From positions 1-64,000 of the forward strand of contig NZ_FMZU01000002.1 of assembly GCF_900101545.1 (NCBI RefSeq): DNA of 64,000 bases. Direction: 5' to 3'. Position 1 is the first letter of the stretch; every line of letters begins with the position of its first letter. Under the pieces are notes generated by a model. The model did not search any database. It was not told the origin of the DNA and saw only the letters and a program-made list of their open reading frames with translations. This stretch comes from Variovorax sp. CF079 (GTDB lineage: Bacteria; Pseudomonadota; Gammaproteobacteria; Burkholderiales; Burkholderiaceae_C). This document shows, in pieces, positions 8,486 through 16,289 of the stretch. A program made the translations under genes and the position numbers.

Positions 8486-9970
8486 ATGCCGAAGATCGCC
8501 AAATCCGCCATCGTCGTCCCGACCAAGCTCGACCCCGCCGCGCGGCAAGAGTTCATCGATGCGCTCTACAAGGTCCATTGCGAGGTGTTTGACGGCGTCA
8601 GCCGCGACTCGTTCGCGAAGTACGTGGTCGAGTCCCCGGCCGAGCACACCTGGATCAACGTGCACCGCAACCACGCAGGCGAGATCGTCGGCTACTTCGC
8701 GCTGCACATCTTCGAGCGTGAACTGGCCGGCAAGGCGAGCGCCATCTTTCGTGCCGAGGCCGGTATGCTGCGCGCTTACCGGGGTGGCAATACCAACACA
8801 CGCTTCGGCCTCAAGCTCGGCGTGCCTTACCTGCTGCGCTACCCCGGGCGGCGCGTCTACTACCTCGGCTCGCTGGTGCACCCTTCGAGCTATTGCCTGT
8901 TTGCCAAGCACTTCGACGTGATCTGGCCGAGCACCCGGCATCCGCCGCCGCCGGCCGTGGTCGACGTCATGGACGAGTTGGCGAACTCGTTCGGCCTCGA
9001 GCGCGTGACCTCCGACAACCCGCTTACTCGCCAGGTGCACTGGATCACGCGCGACTCCGAGGTCGAGCGCTACTACTGGCGCCAATGCGACAAGCCCGCG
9101 GCGCGCTTCTTCATCGAGGCCAACCCCGGCTACGGCAAAGGCGACGGACTCGTCACCCTCGTCAGGATCGACCCGCACAACCTCTGGCACATGATCTCGA
9201 CCTTCTTCGCCGAGCGCTACGCGCGGCGCAGGGAGGGATTGACGGCGATGCTGTACCGCCTGCCCATCGGCGGCCAGTTGCTGCGCCCGGCCGAGGTCGT
9301 CCGGCGCCTCGAGGCGACCGCACTGTTCGGCTCATTCGACGCATCCAGCCTGGCCACGCTGGCACGCAGCGCGCAAATCGTTGCGCTTCCCGCGGGAAGG
9401 ACCGTCTTTCGTGCCGGCGACCCCGGCGACGAGCTCTACGTGATTGCGCGCGGCGCCGTCTATGTGCTGGCCGATCGCGAGGGCGCAGGCGAAGGCGAAG
9501 ACGCCATCATCGACGAGCTGGCCAGCGGCGACATGTTCGGCGAGATCGCCATGCTCAGCGGCGAACGGCGCAGTGCCACGCTGCGCACCGCCACCGCCAC
9601 GCTGCTCATCCAGATTTCGCGCGCGGCGTTGTTCTCCATCCTCGAAGCGCACCCGAAACTGAGCGAGATCCTCTGGAAGAACTTCGCGGCGCGGCGCTTC
9701 GACGACTGCGTGCGTGGCCTGCCGACGTGGAAGACGATGGAGCGCGCGGCGCGGCTGGCGGTCGTCGACGCGGGGCAGCACCGGCCGCTGGCCGCCGGCG
9801 AGCGCGCCGAGGTGAGCGCCGGCGAGCTCTTGCTCGTGCTGCTGGGCACCGTGCAGGTCGAGCAGGTTGGCACATCGACCGTCGTGCGCGCGCCCGCCCT
9901 CTTCGATACGAAGCAGGCGATGGCAGTGACGGCCATTGGCGCGGCGCGCATCGTGCGCATCGCGCGTTGA
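8486..9970 (+). CDS. Acetyltransferase-like protein with cNMP-binding domain
   Basis: A 494-residue two-domain protein. Residues 1-260 look like a GNAT-type acyltransferase: an IVGYFALHIFE strand, a GMLRAYRGGNTNTRFG segment and a SLVHPSSY loop, assigned from fold-like pattern only. Residues about 275-395 are a canonical cyclic-nucleotide-binding domain with FGEIAMLSGERRSATLRT, keeping the ribose-binding Glu and phosphate-binding Arg. A last beta-rich part (430-494) may be a second, shorter roll. It is divergent from the patatin-like gene across about 320 bases and convergent with the ClsC-like gene 36 bases downstream. Inference: activity is gated by cAMP or cGMP. The ATG at 8486 is preceded by no strong Shine-Dalgarno. 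Confidence 0.82.
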   Translation: MPKIAKSAIVVPTKLDPAARQEFIDALYKVHCEVFDGVSRDSFAKYVVESPAEHTWINVHRNHAGEIVGYFALHIFERELAGKASAIFRAEAGMLRAYRGGNTNTRFGLKLGVPYLLRYPGRRVYYLGSLVHPSSYCLFAKHFDVIWPSTRHPPPPAVVDVMDELANSFGLERVTSDNPLTRQVHWITRDSEVERYYWRQCDKPAARFFIEANPGYGKGDGLVTLVRIDPHNLWHMISTFFAERYARRREGLTAMLYRLPIGGQLLRPAEVVRRLEATALFGSFDASSLATLARSAQIVALPAGRTVFRAGDPGDELYVIARGAVYVLADREGAGEGEDAIIDELASGDMFGEIAMLSGERRSATLRTATATLLIQISRAALFSILEAHPKLSEILWKNFAARRFDDCVRGLPTWKTMERAARLAVVDAGQHRPLAAGERAEVSAGELLLVLLGTVQVEQVGTSTVVRAPALFDTKQAMAVTAIGAARIVRIAR

Positions 9971-10006
9971 TGAACCTCGGATTCAAGGGACCCTGGCCGG
10001 GGCCGG

Positions 10007-11572
10007 CTACAAGTCGTTCTCGGACACGAACAACGATTGCAGCCACAGCGAAATGCCTTGCCATAGGCTCGCGTGCGGCTCGTCGTGCCGCACCTGCGTC
10101 TTGCCGCTGTCGTCGCGCAGATGCCATTCGACCGTCTGGCCGTCTTCACCAAGCTGGAGCCGGTACATGCTGGCGAAGGCATCGGCGCGCAGCAGGCCGA
10201 GCGCCTGACGCGTGAGCGCCGCGCAGTCGATGGTGACGCCCAACTCGGTGTTCAGCACCGCCGAGCGAAGATCGAGGTTGACCGAGCCCACCACCATCCA
10301 GCGCCGGTCCACGCCCACCACCTTGGCGTGCAGGCGCGGCGTGGATTTGCCGAAGACCCCGAAGGTGTTCGACCGCTGGACCAGTTCGGGACCGAACTCG
10401 TACAGCTGCACGCCCAGCCGCAGCATGTCGGCGCGGTAGCGTGAGTAGGCGCGGTACACCAGGGGCTCGTCGGTGGAGCCGAGCGAGTTGGTGACGATCA
10501 GCACACGCGTGCCGCGCTTTTGGGCCTCGCCCATCATGCGCAGGCCGACCGGGCCGGGCAGGAAGTAAGGATTGACGACGACCACTTCCTCGCGCGCGGC
10601 GGCGATCACGTCGAGCTTGGCGCGCATCGCCGGGCTGGCCTTGTTCGTGTCCACGGGTTGGAGCACCTTGTCGGGCGGGTCGTCGTGCACGCGGGCACTG
10701 CCGGCCAGCAGTTGCAACCGACCCTGCGCGAGCTGCACGCGGACCGTGCTCTGGCGCAGGTAGTCCAGCGGTGGCACGACCGGCGGTGGGCCGGCGAATT
10801 CTTTCAGCCGCAGGTCGAAGTCGGCGCGCCGCTCGGCGGGTTTCGAGGCGCGTTCCAAAGCGTGCAGCCTCTGCTCCAGCGCCCACACCTGTTCGCTGTT
10901 CCAGTAGCGGTCGAAGCTCGCCGAGAGGTCGCGCACGACGGCGCCTGCGGAGAGGACGTCGAGGTCGATGAAGTTGGCCTCGCCGTGGCGCGTGAAATAT
11001 TCGTCGGCGATGTTGCGCCCGCCATAGACGGCGAACTGGTTGTCGGCGACGAAGAGCTTGTTGTGCATGCGACGGTTGACGCGCGTGAACTCGTGCAGCG
11101 ACAGCAGCAAGCGACGGATCGGCGTGCCGTAGCGCTCCGGCAGCGGGTTGAAGAGGCGCACTTCGACGTTCGGGAACGCGGCCAGCCCTCGCAGCGCGGG
11201 GTACAGATCGCCAGCGTGGTAGTCGTCCACCAGCAGCCGCACGCGCACGCCGCGCACCGCGGCATCGCGCAGCGCCGCCAGAAACGCTGCGCCGGCGGTA
11301 TCGGCATGGATGTGGTAGTACTGCGCGTCGATCGAGCGTGTGGCCGCCTCGGCCAGCGCGAGGCGCGCATCGAAGGCCATTTCGCCGCTGGGCAACAGCC
11401 TGAAGCCCGAGCTGCCGCCGGGTGCGTCAGCCAGGCTCGTCGCAGCAATGCGCCCGAGGGGCGTGCCGCCGCCATCGGCGATGGCGCTGCTGGTCGGCGG
11501 CGCGATGCGCGGCGGCAGCGTTGTGCAGCCGGCGAGCAGCAGCACGAAGAGGGCGGTCAACCAGCGTCTCAT
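10007..11572 (-). CDS. clsC: Phospholipase D-family lipoprotein, cardiolipin synthase C-like
   Basis: A 521-residue PLD-superfamily protein. The N-terminus is a lipoprotein signal (LLAGC, lipid-attachable Cys16). Two HKD motifs are intact: RRMHNKLFVADNQ (His170, Lys172, Asp177) and PRLHAKVVGVDRR (His415, Lys417, Asp422), each followed by the usual GGRN / GSVNLD signature. ClsC enzymes condense phosphatidylglycerol with phosphatidylethanolamine to cardiolipin, and related proteins transfer other phosphatidyl groups. The start at 11572 places the signal peptide directly at the N-terminus; MRFGTEA seven residues upstream is possible. It sits back to back with the cyclase fragment, in a locus otherwise concerned with lipids and cyclic nucleotides. 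Confidence 0.88.
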   Translation of the reverse strand: MRRWLTALFVLLLAGCTTLPPRIAPPTSSAIADGGGTPLGRIAATSLADAPGGSSGFRLLPSGEMAFDARLALAEAATRSIDAQYYHIHADTAGAAFLAALRDAAVRGVRVRLLVDDYHAGDLYPALRGLAAFPNVEVRLFNPLPERYGTPIRRLLLSLHEFTRVNRRMHNKLFVADNQFAVYGGRNIADEYFTRHGEANFIDLDVLSAGAVVRDLSASFDRYWNSEQVWALEQRLHALERASKPAERRADFDLRLKEFAGPPPVVPPLDYLRQSTVRVQLAQGRLQLLAGSARVHDDPPDKVLQPVDTNKASPAMRAKLDVIAAAREEVVVVNPYFLPGPVGLRMMGEAQKRGTRVLIVTNSLGSTDEPLVYRAYSRYRADMLRLGVQLYEFGPELVQRSNTFGVFGKSTPRLHAKVVGVDRRWMVVGSVNLDLRSAVLNTELGVTIDCAALTRQALGLLRADAFASMYRLQLGEDGQTVEWHLRDDSGKTQVRHDEPHASLWQGISLWLQSLFVSENDL

Positions 11573-11791
11573 GGCTTCGGTTCCGAACCGCATCGCCTGG
11601 AAGCGAGCGTTCGCCGCAATTCTGACGCCATCCACAGGGCAGCGGAAGGTCCTGCTTGTCCAAGCAGCCCGCACGCACCCCATGCCGCCCGCGATCTCGA
11701 ACCCGCGCGCGTCGATTGCCGCACCCATCCTGCGCCTGGCAGCGGCCGCAGAATTGCTGCGGCGCCAAACCGGTGCCGGATCCGCCAAACC

Positions 11792-12352
11792 ATGTTCTCC
11801 TCAACCTTGACCCGCGGTGCCCGCATTCGGAGCTTGGCCGTGCTCGGCACGTTCGTTGCCGCGATCGTCTTCTTTGGCAGCGAACGCCTGATGCGCGACG
11901 AACTGCCGCGCCTGATTCCAGGAGGCGAACTGAGCGCTGTGCGCGCGCCGCGGATGCGTGTGCGCACGCGCATGCTCGTGGCATTCCAGCTGCTCGGGTT
12001 GCTGCCGCTGGCGGTGCTGTCGATGGCAGCGCTGACGCGCGCCGACGCGCTACGGACCGCCGACGCGGCGACAGCGGCGGCGATCATCCACAACCTCAAT
12101 CTTGTGATCATCGTGCTCGCACTTGGCGGGGTCGTGGTTTCGGTCGCCTTGGCCCTGCTGGTCGCGGCAAGCGTGGCACGACCGCTGAGCGAGGTGCAGG
12201 CAGCCATGGCGCAAGTGCAGCGCGGTGGGCTGGACGCGCGCTGCGGGGTGGTCTCAAACGACGAGATCGGCGCCGTTGCCGAAGGTTTCAACGCCATGGT
12301 CCGGGGCCTGCGCGAACGCGAGGGGCGATCCGCGAGACATTTGGCATTTGAA
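11792..12352 (+). pseudogene. Truncated HAMP-domain adenylate/guanylate cyclase
   Basis: The frame from ATG 11792 encodes a membrane N-terminus with hydrophobic stretches (LGTFVAAIVFF, LVAFQLLGLLPLAVLSM, VIIVLALGGVVVSVALALL), then a HAMP linker (ARPLSEVQAAMAQVQRGG to DEIGAVAEGFNAMV). In class III cyclases of this architecture the next residues are RERE-IRETFG, leading to the catalytic domain. That continuation (AIRETFGI) is present but in another frame, after an indel near 12327-12333, and it meets a TGA at about 12350. No catalytic domain follows; the next sequence belongs to the end of the TctC gene. The gene therefore looks frameshifted and deleted at its 3' side. It was probably the cAMP/cGMP source of this locus, although that is inference. 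Confidence 0.75.
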
Positions 12353-12421
12353 CTTGCTGCTGCGGAACGACACTGGACCTTCGTGGAACGCGGCACTTAA
12401 CTTTCGGGCGCCACCGCTTCT

Positions 12422-13384
12422 TCAGTTCAGTTCGATGCGGGCGTCCTTGATCACCTTGTCCCAGATGACCGATTCCTTGCGCACGAGGTTGCGCAGTTCT
12501 TCAGGCGACGCCAGTGCGATGTCCACGCCCTGCTCGTCGAAGCGATGGGCCAGCGTGGGATTGCGCGCCGCAATCTGCATGGCTTCGTACAGCTTGGCGA
12601 TAGGGGCTGCAGGGGTGCGCGCGGGCGCAAAGATGGCATTCCAGGTGCTGTAGGTGAAGCCCGGGACGGTCTGGGAAATCAGAGGCAGGCCCTTCAGCGG
12701 GCTGGCCTTGCTCGGTGCGGTGATGCCGATGGCTCGTATCCCCCCACGCGAAATCAAGCCGGTGAACGAAGGCATGGTGCCGAAGATCGCCTGGATCTGG
12801 CCCGACATCAGGTCGGTGTTGACCTGCGCTGCCCCCTTGTACGGAATGTGCGTAACCTTGATGCCGGCCATCCTGGCGAACAGTTCGGTGCCCAGGTGGG
12901 CGAGGCCCCCAACCCCGGCAGAGGCGAAGTTCAGCTCGCCCGGGTGGGCCTTGGCATAGGCGATCAGGTCCGCGACCGATTTGAAGGGCGCGTTGCCGTT
13001 CACCACGAGCACATGCGGCGCGGATGCGACCAAGCCAACCGGCGCCACCTGGCTCAGGATGTCGACGCGGTTCTTGCTCAGCAGGGGCTGCGCCGTGATG
13101 TTGCCGGACGCGCAGAACATCACGGTGTAGCCATCGGGTGCAGCGCGCGCCACCGTGTTGAGCGCCGGCACGCCCGCGCCGCCGCCCATGTTCTCGATGA
13201 CGAAGGACTGGCCCAGGCTTTGCGTCATCGCTTGGCCCAGATCGCGTCCCAGGACATCGGTTGCGCCGCCAGCGGCGAACGGGATGATCATCCGGATCGG
13301 TTTGCTCGGATAGCTTGCCTGCGCCCTGGCGGCCAGGGGCAGCAGTGCGGCCGCGCTGAGCACGCGGCGTCGGCTGAAATGCAT
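12422..13384 (-). CDS. Bug/TctC-family periplasmic solute receptor
   Basis: A 320-residue tripartite tricarboxylate receptor-type binding protein. A signal peptide with twin arginines (MHFSRRRVLSAAALLPLAARAQA) is followed by YPSKPIRMIIPFAAGGATDVLGR, the ligand loop typical of Bug proteins, and ENMGGGAG, PDGYT and FKSVADLIAYAKAHPG motifs. No TctA/TctB membrane genes are nearby, which is common for orphan Bug receptors in Burkholderiales. The ligand is unknown, but Bug proteins usually bind carboxylates or amides. ATG 13384 is used; GTG 13396 four codons upstream is an alternative, with GAGG just before it. The gene is divergent from the IclR gene and shares the palindrome at 13463. Confidence 0.92.
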   Translation of the reverse strand: MHFSRRRVLSAAALLPLAARAQASYPSKPIRMIIPFAAGGATDVLGRDLGQAMTQSLGQSFVIENMGGGAGVPALNTVARAAPDGYTVMFCASGNITAQPLLSKNRVDILSQVAPVGLVASAPHVLVVNGNAPFKSVADLIAYAKAHPGELNFASAGVGGLAHLGTELFARMAGIKVTHIPYKGAAQVNTDLMSGQIQAIFGTMPSFTGLISRGGIRAIGITAPSKASPLKGLPLISQTVPGFTYSTWNAIFAPARTPAAPIAKLYEAMQIAARNPTLAHRFDEQGVDIALASPEELRNLVRKESVIWDKVIKDARIELN

Positions 13385-13462
13385 GGGAATGTTCACGGCC
13401 TCGTCTCTGTCTGGAGTTGTCAGGGCCGGGATGATGGTGCGAGTTGCAAGCCGGGACAACGT

Positions 13463-13479
13463 GTTACGACAGGCGTAAC
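13463..13479. promoter_or_regulatory. Palindrome GTTACG-N5-CGTAAC, probable IclR operator 1
   Basis: Six-base arms GTTACG and CGTAAC separated by five bases, 16 bases before the IclR start and about 80 before TctC. The same arms with the same spacing recur at 14303 upstream of the hydroxyacid dehydrogenase. Seventeen-base partial palindromes are usual IclR-family sites, and the position suits autoregulation plus control of the divergent receptor. Confidence 0.7.
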
Positions 13480-13494
13480 AGCTACCATCCGGCC

Positions 13495-14301
13495 ATGGCC
13501 CAAAGTACCCGCAGTCGTAACTCCCCAGCCGCGCCAGCTGTCCGCCCGCCGTCGAAGAGCCTGGCCGGCACCGGGCAAGCGCCGGGACGCGACCACATCC
13601 AGGCGGTGATCCGTGCCATGTCATTGCTCCAGGCCTTTGATAGCGCGGACGAGGTGTTCCTGACCTTGACCGAGATGGCGCGACGTACCGGCATGCACAA
13701 ACCCACCGCGCTGCGGCTCGCGCGAACGCTGGCACTGACGCGCTTTTTGGTGCAGCGCGAGGACAGCGCCTGGCGATTGGGGCCGTTCGCTGGCTGGATC
13801 GGATCGCGCTATCAGGCGCAGTTCGACGTGGGCTCGGTCATCGAGCCCATCCTGCTCCGGCTGGCAGCGGAAACCGGCGAAAGCTCTTCGTTCTACGTGC
13901 ACGAAGGCAATCTGCGCAGCTGCCTCATGCGCTGCGACGGACCGAACGCAAGGCCGGACCACCCGCGCTCGGGCGAACTGCTGCCTTTGGAATTGGGTGC
14001 ACCGGGCCGCGCCATCTTGGCCGCCCTGGGCGAGCCAGGCGATCTGTACGAACGCATCCGGCGGCGTGGGTTCCATTACGCTCGAGCAGAGCGCTCCACG
14101 GGCGCAGCGGCCGTGGCGGCAGCGGTCCGGGGTGCCCACGGTGTGGTGCTGGGTGCGGTCAGCACTTCCGGGCCGGTGGAGCGGCTGACCACGCCGGTGC
14201 TGCGCCGGCTGGCGCCCATCACGATGGCCGCGGCACGGCAGCTGGGCATTGCGCTGGGAGGCGTTTCCGCGACCTCGCTGCGCGCCACATGGCACCCCTG
14301 A
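13495..14301 (+). CDS. IclR-family transcriptional regulator
   Basis: A 268-residue regulator. After a proline/alanine-rich leader, residues 35-95 are the winged HTH (IQAVIRAMSLLQAF, LTLTEMARRTGMHKPTALRLARTL, WRLGPFAGWIG). The rest is the IclR effector domain (LLRLAAETGESSSFYVHEG, LELGAPGRAILAALGEP, GAVSTSGPVERLT). IclR proteins are tetrameric regulators of carboxylate and aromatic catabolism. It lies between the receptor gene (divergent) and the FMN hydroxyacid dehydrogenase (downstream, same strand), and both flanking intergenic gaps carry the same palindrome. ATG 13495 was chosen because the operator would otherwise lie inside the coding region. Confidence 0.92.
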   Translation: MAQSTRSRNSPAAPAVRPPSKSLAGTGQAPGRDHIQAVIRAMSLLQAFDSADEVFLTLTEMARRTGMHKPTALRLARTLALTRFLVQREDSAWRLGPFAGWIGSRYQAQFDVGSVIEPILLRLAAETGESSSFYVHEGNLRSCLMRCDGPNARPDHPRSGELLPLELGAPGRAILAALGEPGDLYERIRRRGFHYARAERSTGAAAVAAAVRGAHGVVLGAVSTSGPVERLTTPVLRRLAPITMAAARQLGIALGGVSATSLRATWHP

Positions 14302-14302
14302 C

Positions 14303-14319
14303 GTTACGCTCTGCGTAAC
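14303..14319. promoter_or_regulatory. Palindrome GTTACG-N5-CGTAAC, probable IclR operator 2
   Basis: An exact copy of the arms found at 13463, with spacer CTCTG instead of ACAGG, located directly after the IclR stop codon and about 75 bases before the dehydrogenase start. The spacer differs while the arms are conserved, which argues for a protein-binding site rather than a chance duplication. Confidence 0.7.
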
Positions 14320-14393
14320 AGATTGCCGGCAGGGGCCGACTGGATTCCAATCCGGGCGCTTCCTGCACGATTGCAGGTCCTCGACGGAATCCC

Positions 14394-15608
14394 ATGACGA
14401 CAAACCCACCGCGGAAACAACTCGGCCCCGCGCCCAATGCGCGCCGCCACCTGCCACTCAGGCTACGCAGCATTCTTTCCCTTGGCGATCTGGAGCCGGC
14501 CGCGCGCCGCATCCTGCCCCGCCCCATCTTCGGCTACCTGCAAGGCGGCGTTGAAGACAACGTGACCCTCCAGGCAAACGCTGCGGCGTTCCGCAAGTGG
14601 ATGTTCCGCACCAATGTGCTGGTGGACGTATCCGAACGCGAGCAGAGCCGTCAGCTGATGGGCCAGACGTACAAGGCGCCGTTCGGCATCGCGCCCATGG
14701 GCCTGTGCGCGCTGTTCGCCTTCGACGGCGATGTCGTGATGGCGCGCGCGGCCGAGGCGGCCGGCATTCCCTACGTGCTTAGCGGCGCATCACTGACACG
14801 CATGGAACGCGTCGCTCAGGCGGCCCCCACCTGCGGCTGGTTCCAGGCCTACACCCCTGGCGAGCCCGAGCACATCGAAGGCCTGCTGGAGCGCGTCGAC
14901 AAGGCAGGGTTCAAGACCCTGGTCGTGACGGTCGACACGGCCACGCTGGCCAATCGCGAGAACAACGTGCGGGTCGGCTTCTCCACGCCGCTGCGCCCCA
15001 GCCTGCGCCTGGCGTGGGACGGGATGACGCGGCCGCACTGGCTACTGGGCACCTTGGCCCGCACCTTGGCGCAGCACGGCATGCCGCACTTCGAGAACGC
15101 CGGTGCCGGGCGTGGTGTCCCCATCATCTCGCGCAGCGTGGTGCGGCAGTTCGGCCTGCGCGATCACCTGAGCTGGCAACATCTGGCATTGATCCGCCAA
15201 CGCTGGCGCGGCAAGTTGGTGATCAAGGGGCTGATCTCCGCGACCGATGTGAAGCGCGCGGAACAGGCGGGCGCGGACGGCGTGATCCTGTCCAACCACG
15301 GCGGCCGGCAACTCGACGGCACCGCACCTCCCTTGCTGGTGTTGCCGGAGGCGGCCAAAGCCAAGGGCGCCATGGCGCTGATGCTGGATAGCGGCGTGCG
15401 GCGCGGCACTGATGTGCTCAAGGCACTCGCCCTGGGGGCGGACCATGTGTTCGTGGGGCGGCCCATGGCCTATGCAGCGGCCATAGGTGGGCAGGCCGGT
15501 GTCGCGCATGCTGTCGGGCTGCTGCGCGACGAAGTGCACCGCGACATGGCGCTGCTCGGCGTGCAGAGGCTGGCGGATCTGAACATGGAGCAATTGGTCG
15601 CCGTGTAG
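14394..15608 (+). CDS. FMN-dependent 2-hydroxyacid dehydrogenase (LldD/MdlB type)
   Basis: A 404-residue FMN enzyme oxidising (S)-2-hydroxyacids such as lactate, mandelate or glycolate to 2-oxoacids. The family markers are in order: FGYLQGGVEDN near the N-terminus, APFGIAPMGL, WFQAYTP, VTVDTATLANREN, VIKGLISATDVKRAEQAGADG, the catalytic His motif ILSNHGGRQLDG, and the phosphate-binding LDSGVRRGTDVLKALALGAD. Length is normal. There is no signal peptide, though members are often peripheral to the inner membrane. With the Bug receptor and the IclR regulator it forms a small presumed regulon, perhaps for uptake and oxidation of one hydroxyacid. Confidence 0.93.
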   Translation: MTTNPPRKQLGPAPNARRHLPLRLRSILSLGDLEPAARRILPRPIFGYLQGGVEDNVTLQANAAAFRKWMFRTNVLVDVSEREQSRQLMGQTYKAPFGIAPMGLCALFAFDGDVVMARAAEAAGIPYVLSGASLTRMERVAQAAPTCGWFQAYTPGEPEHIEGLLERVDKAGFKTLVVTVDTATLANRENNVRVGFSTPLRPSLRLAWDGMTRPHWLLGTLARTLAQHGMPHFENAGAGRGVPIISRSVVRQFGLRDHLSWQHLALIRQRWRGKLVIKGLISATDVKRAEQAGADGVILSNHGGRQLDGTAPPLLVLPEAAKAKGAMALMLDSGVRRGTDVLKALALGADHVFVGRPMAYAAAIGGQAGVAHAVGLLRDEVHRDMALLGVQRLADLNMEQLVAV

Positions 15609-15687
15609 CGTAGACACTGCTTCGACCGCCTCATTCGCGCGGGCAACGAAACCGACGAGACCGGCTTTTGGCGGCTCGCCTGCGCAC

Positions 15688-15798
15688 ATGGGCAAGTCGA
15701 AACGGTATCCCGACTTGTCGGCTGCTCGCACCGCAGCCGGGGACGACGAAGCCAGCATCGCAGCGCAGATGTACATTGGTCGCCCGATGCACAACTAG
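15688..15798 (+). CDS. Possible 36-residue protein
   Basis: A short frame, MGKSKRYPDL to MYIGRPMHN, ending 8 bases before the next start. It has no recognisable family and no strong ribosome binding site. It is listed because its residue composition is protein-like and it abuts a conserved-looking small gene; it may be chance. Confidence 0.25.
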   Translation: MGKSKRYPDLSAARTAAGDDEASIAAQMYIGRPMHN

Positions 15799-15806
15799 CG
15801 GAACTC

Positions 15807-16034
15807 ATGGCACGACCGAACGAGTGGGTGAAAAAGGTCCTGGTGCTGCTGCAGGCCGGCAACACTACGGCGGCGATCGCTCAAATCAAGGTGGCGCCGA
15901 GCGCGAAGGACGTGCGCGCGCTGCAGTCCGCGCTGGAGGCCGGCAACCTGTCGGCGCGATGGCGCGACGTCAACGAGGCGATCCAGAACAGTTTCGACGC
16001 GCTCTCCGCGCCACGCCTGCACCGATCGCCTTAG
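15807..16034 (+). CDS. Small hypothetical protein
   Basis: A 75-residue protein beginning MARPNEWVKKVLVLLQAGNT. It looks helical and soluble (KVLVLLQAGNTTAAIAQIK, then DVRALQSALEAGNL) and contains no cysteines or signal peptide. Composition and codon use look real. I cannot assign a function. It is followed by about 140 bases before the next small frame. Confidence 0.6.
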   Translation: MARPNEWVKKVLVLLQAGNTTAAIAQIKVAPSAKDVRALQSALEAGNLSARWRDVNEAIQNSFDALSAPRLHRSP

Positions 16035-16175
16035 CGGCACAGCCGGGGCCTGACAGCGACCGGGGGCCAAGCCATGGGGCGGTCGCAAGGTTGCCGCGCA
16101 GAGCGCGCGAAACGCGACTTTAGGGTTCCTCTATACAGGGGCCGCGTGTAGCAAGTGGGCAGGGGACAATGCACC

Positions 16176-16289
16176 ATGAACTTCAAGAGGTCCCTGTTTA
16201 ACGTGATCGAAGCCGACGCCGCGCTGTGCGACGGTCGCCGTCACCTACGGCCCGATGCTGGGCCGGTGCGCGCGGTGGCCGGCCGGTGA
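16176..16289 (+). CDS. 37-residue upstream ORF coupled to the RIO kinase
   Basis: Starts at ATG 16176 with a good ribosome binding site (GGGGA about 9 bases upstream), encodes MNFKRSLFNVIEADAALCDG and ends VRAVAGR. The stop TGA shares bases with the GTG start of the kinase (GTGA), the classic geometry for translational coupling or regulated re-initiation. The peptide has no known family. It may be a small protein or a leader controlling kinase translation. Confidence 0.5.
   Translation: MNFKRSLFNVIEADAALCDGRRHLRPDAGPVRAVAGR

Noticed and set aside
10520..11791. Plus-strand part of the long frame antisense to the ClsC-like gene
   Set aside because: The real minus-strand protein has two HKD motifs and a lipobox; only the part after 11792 resembles a gene (cyclase N-terminus).
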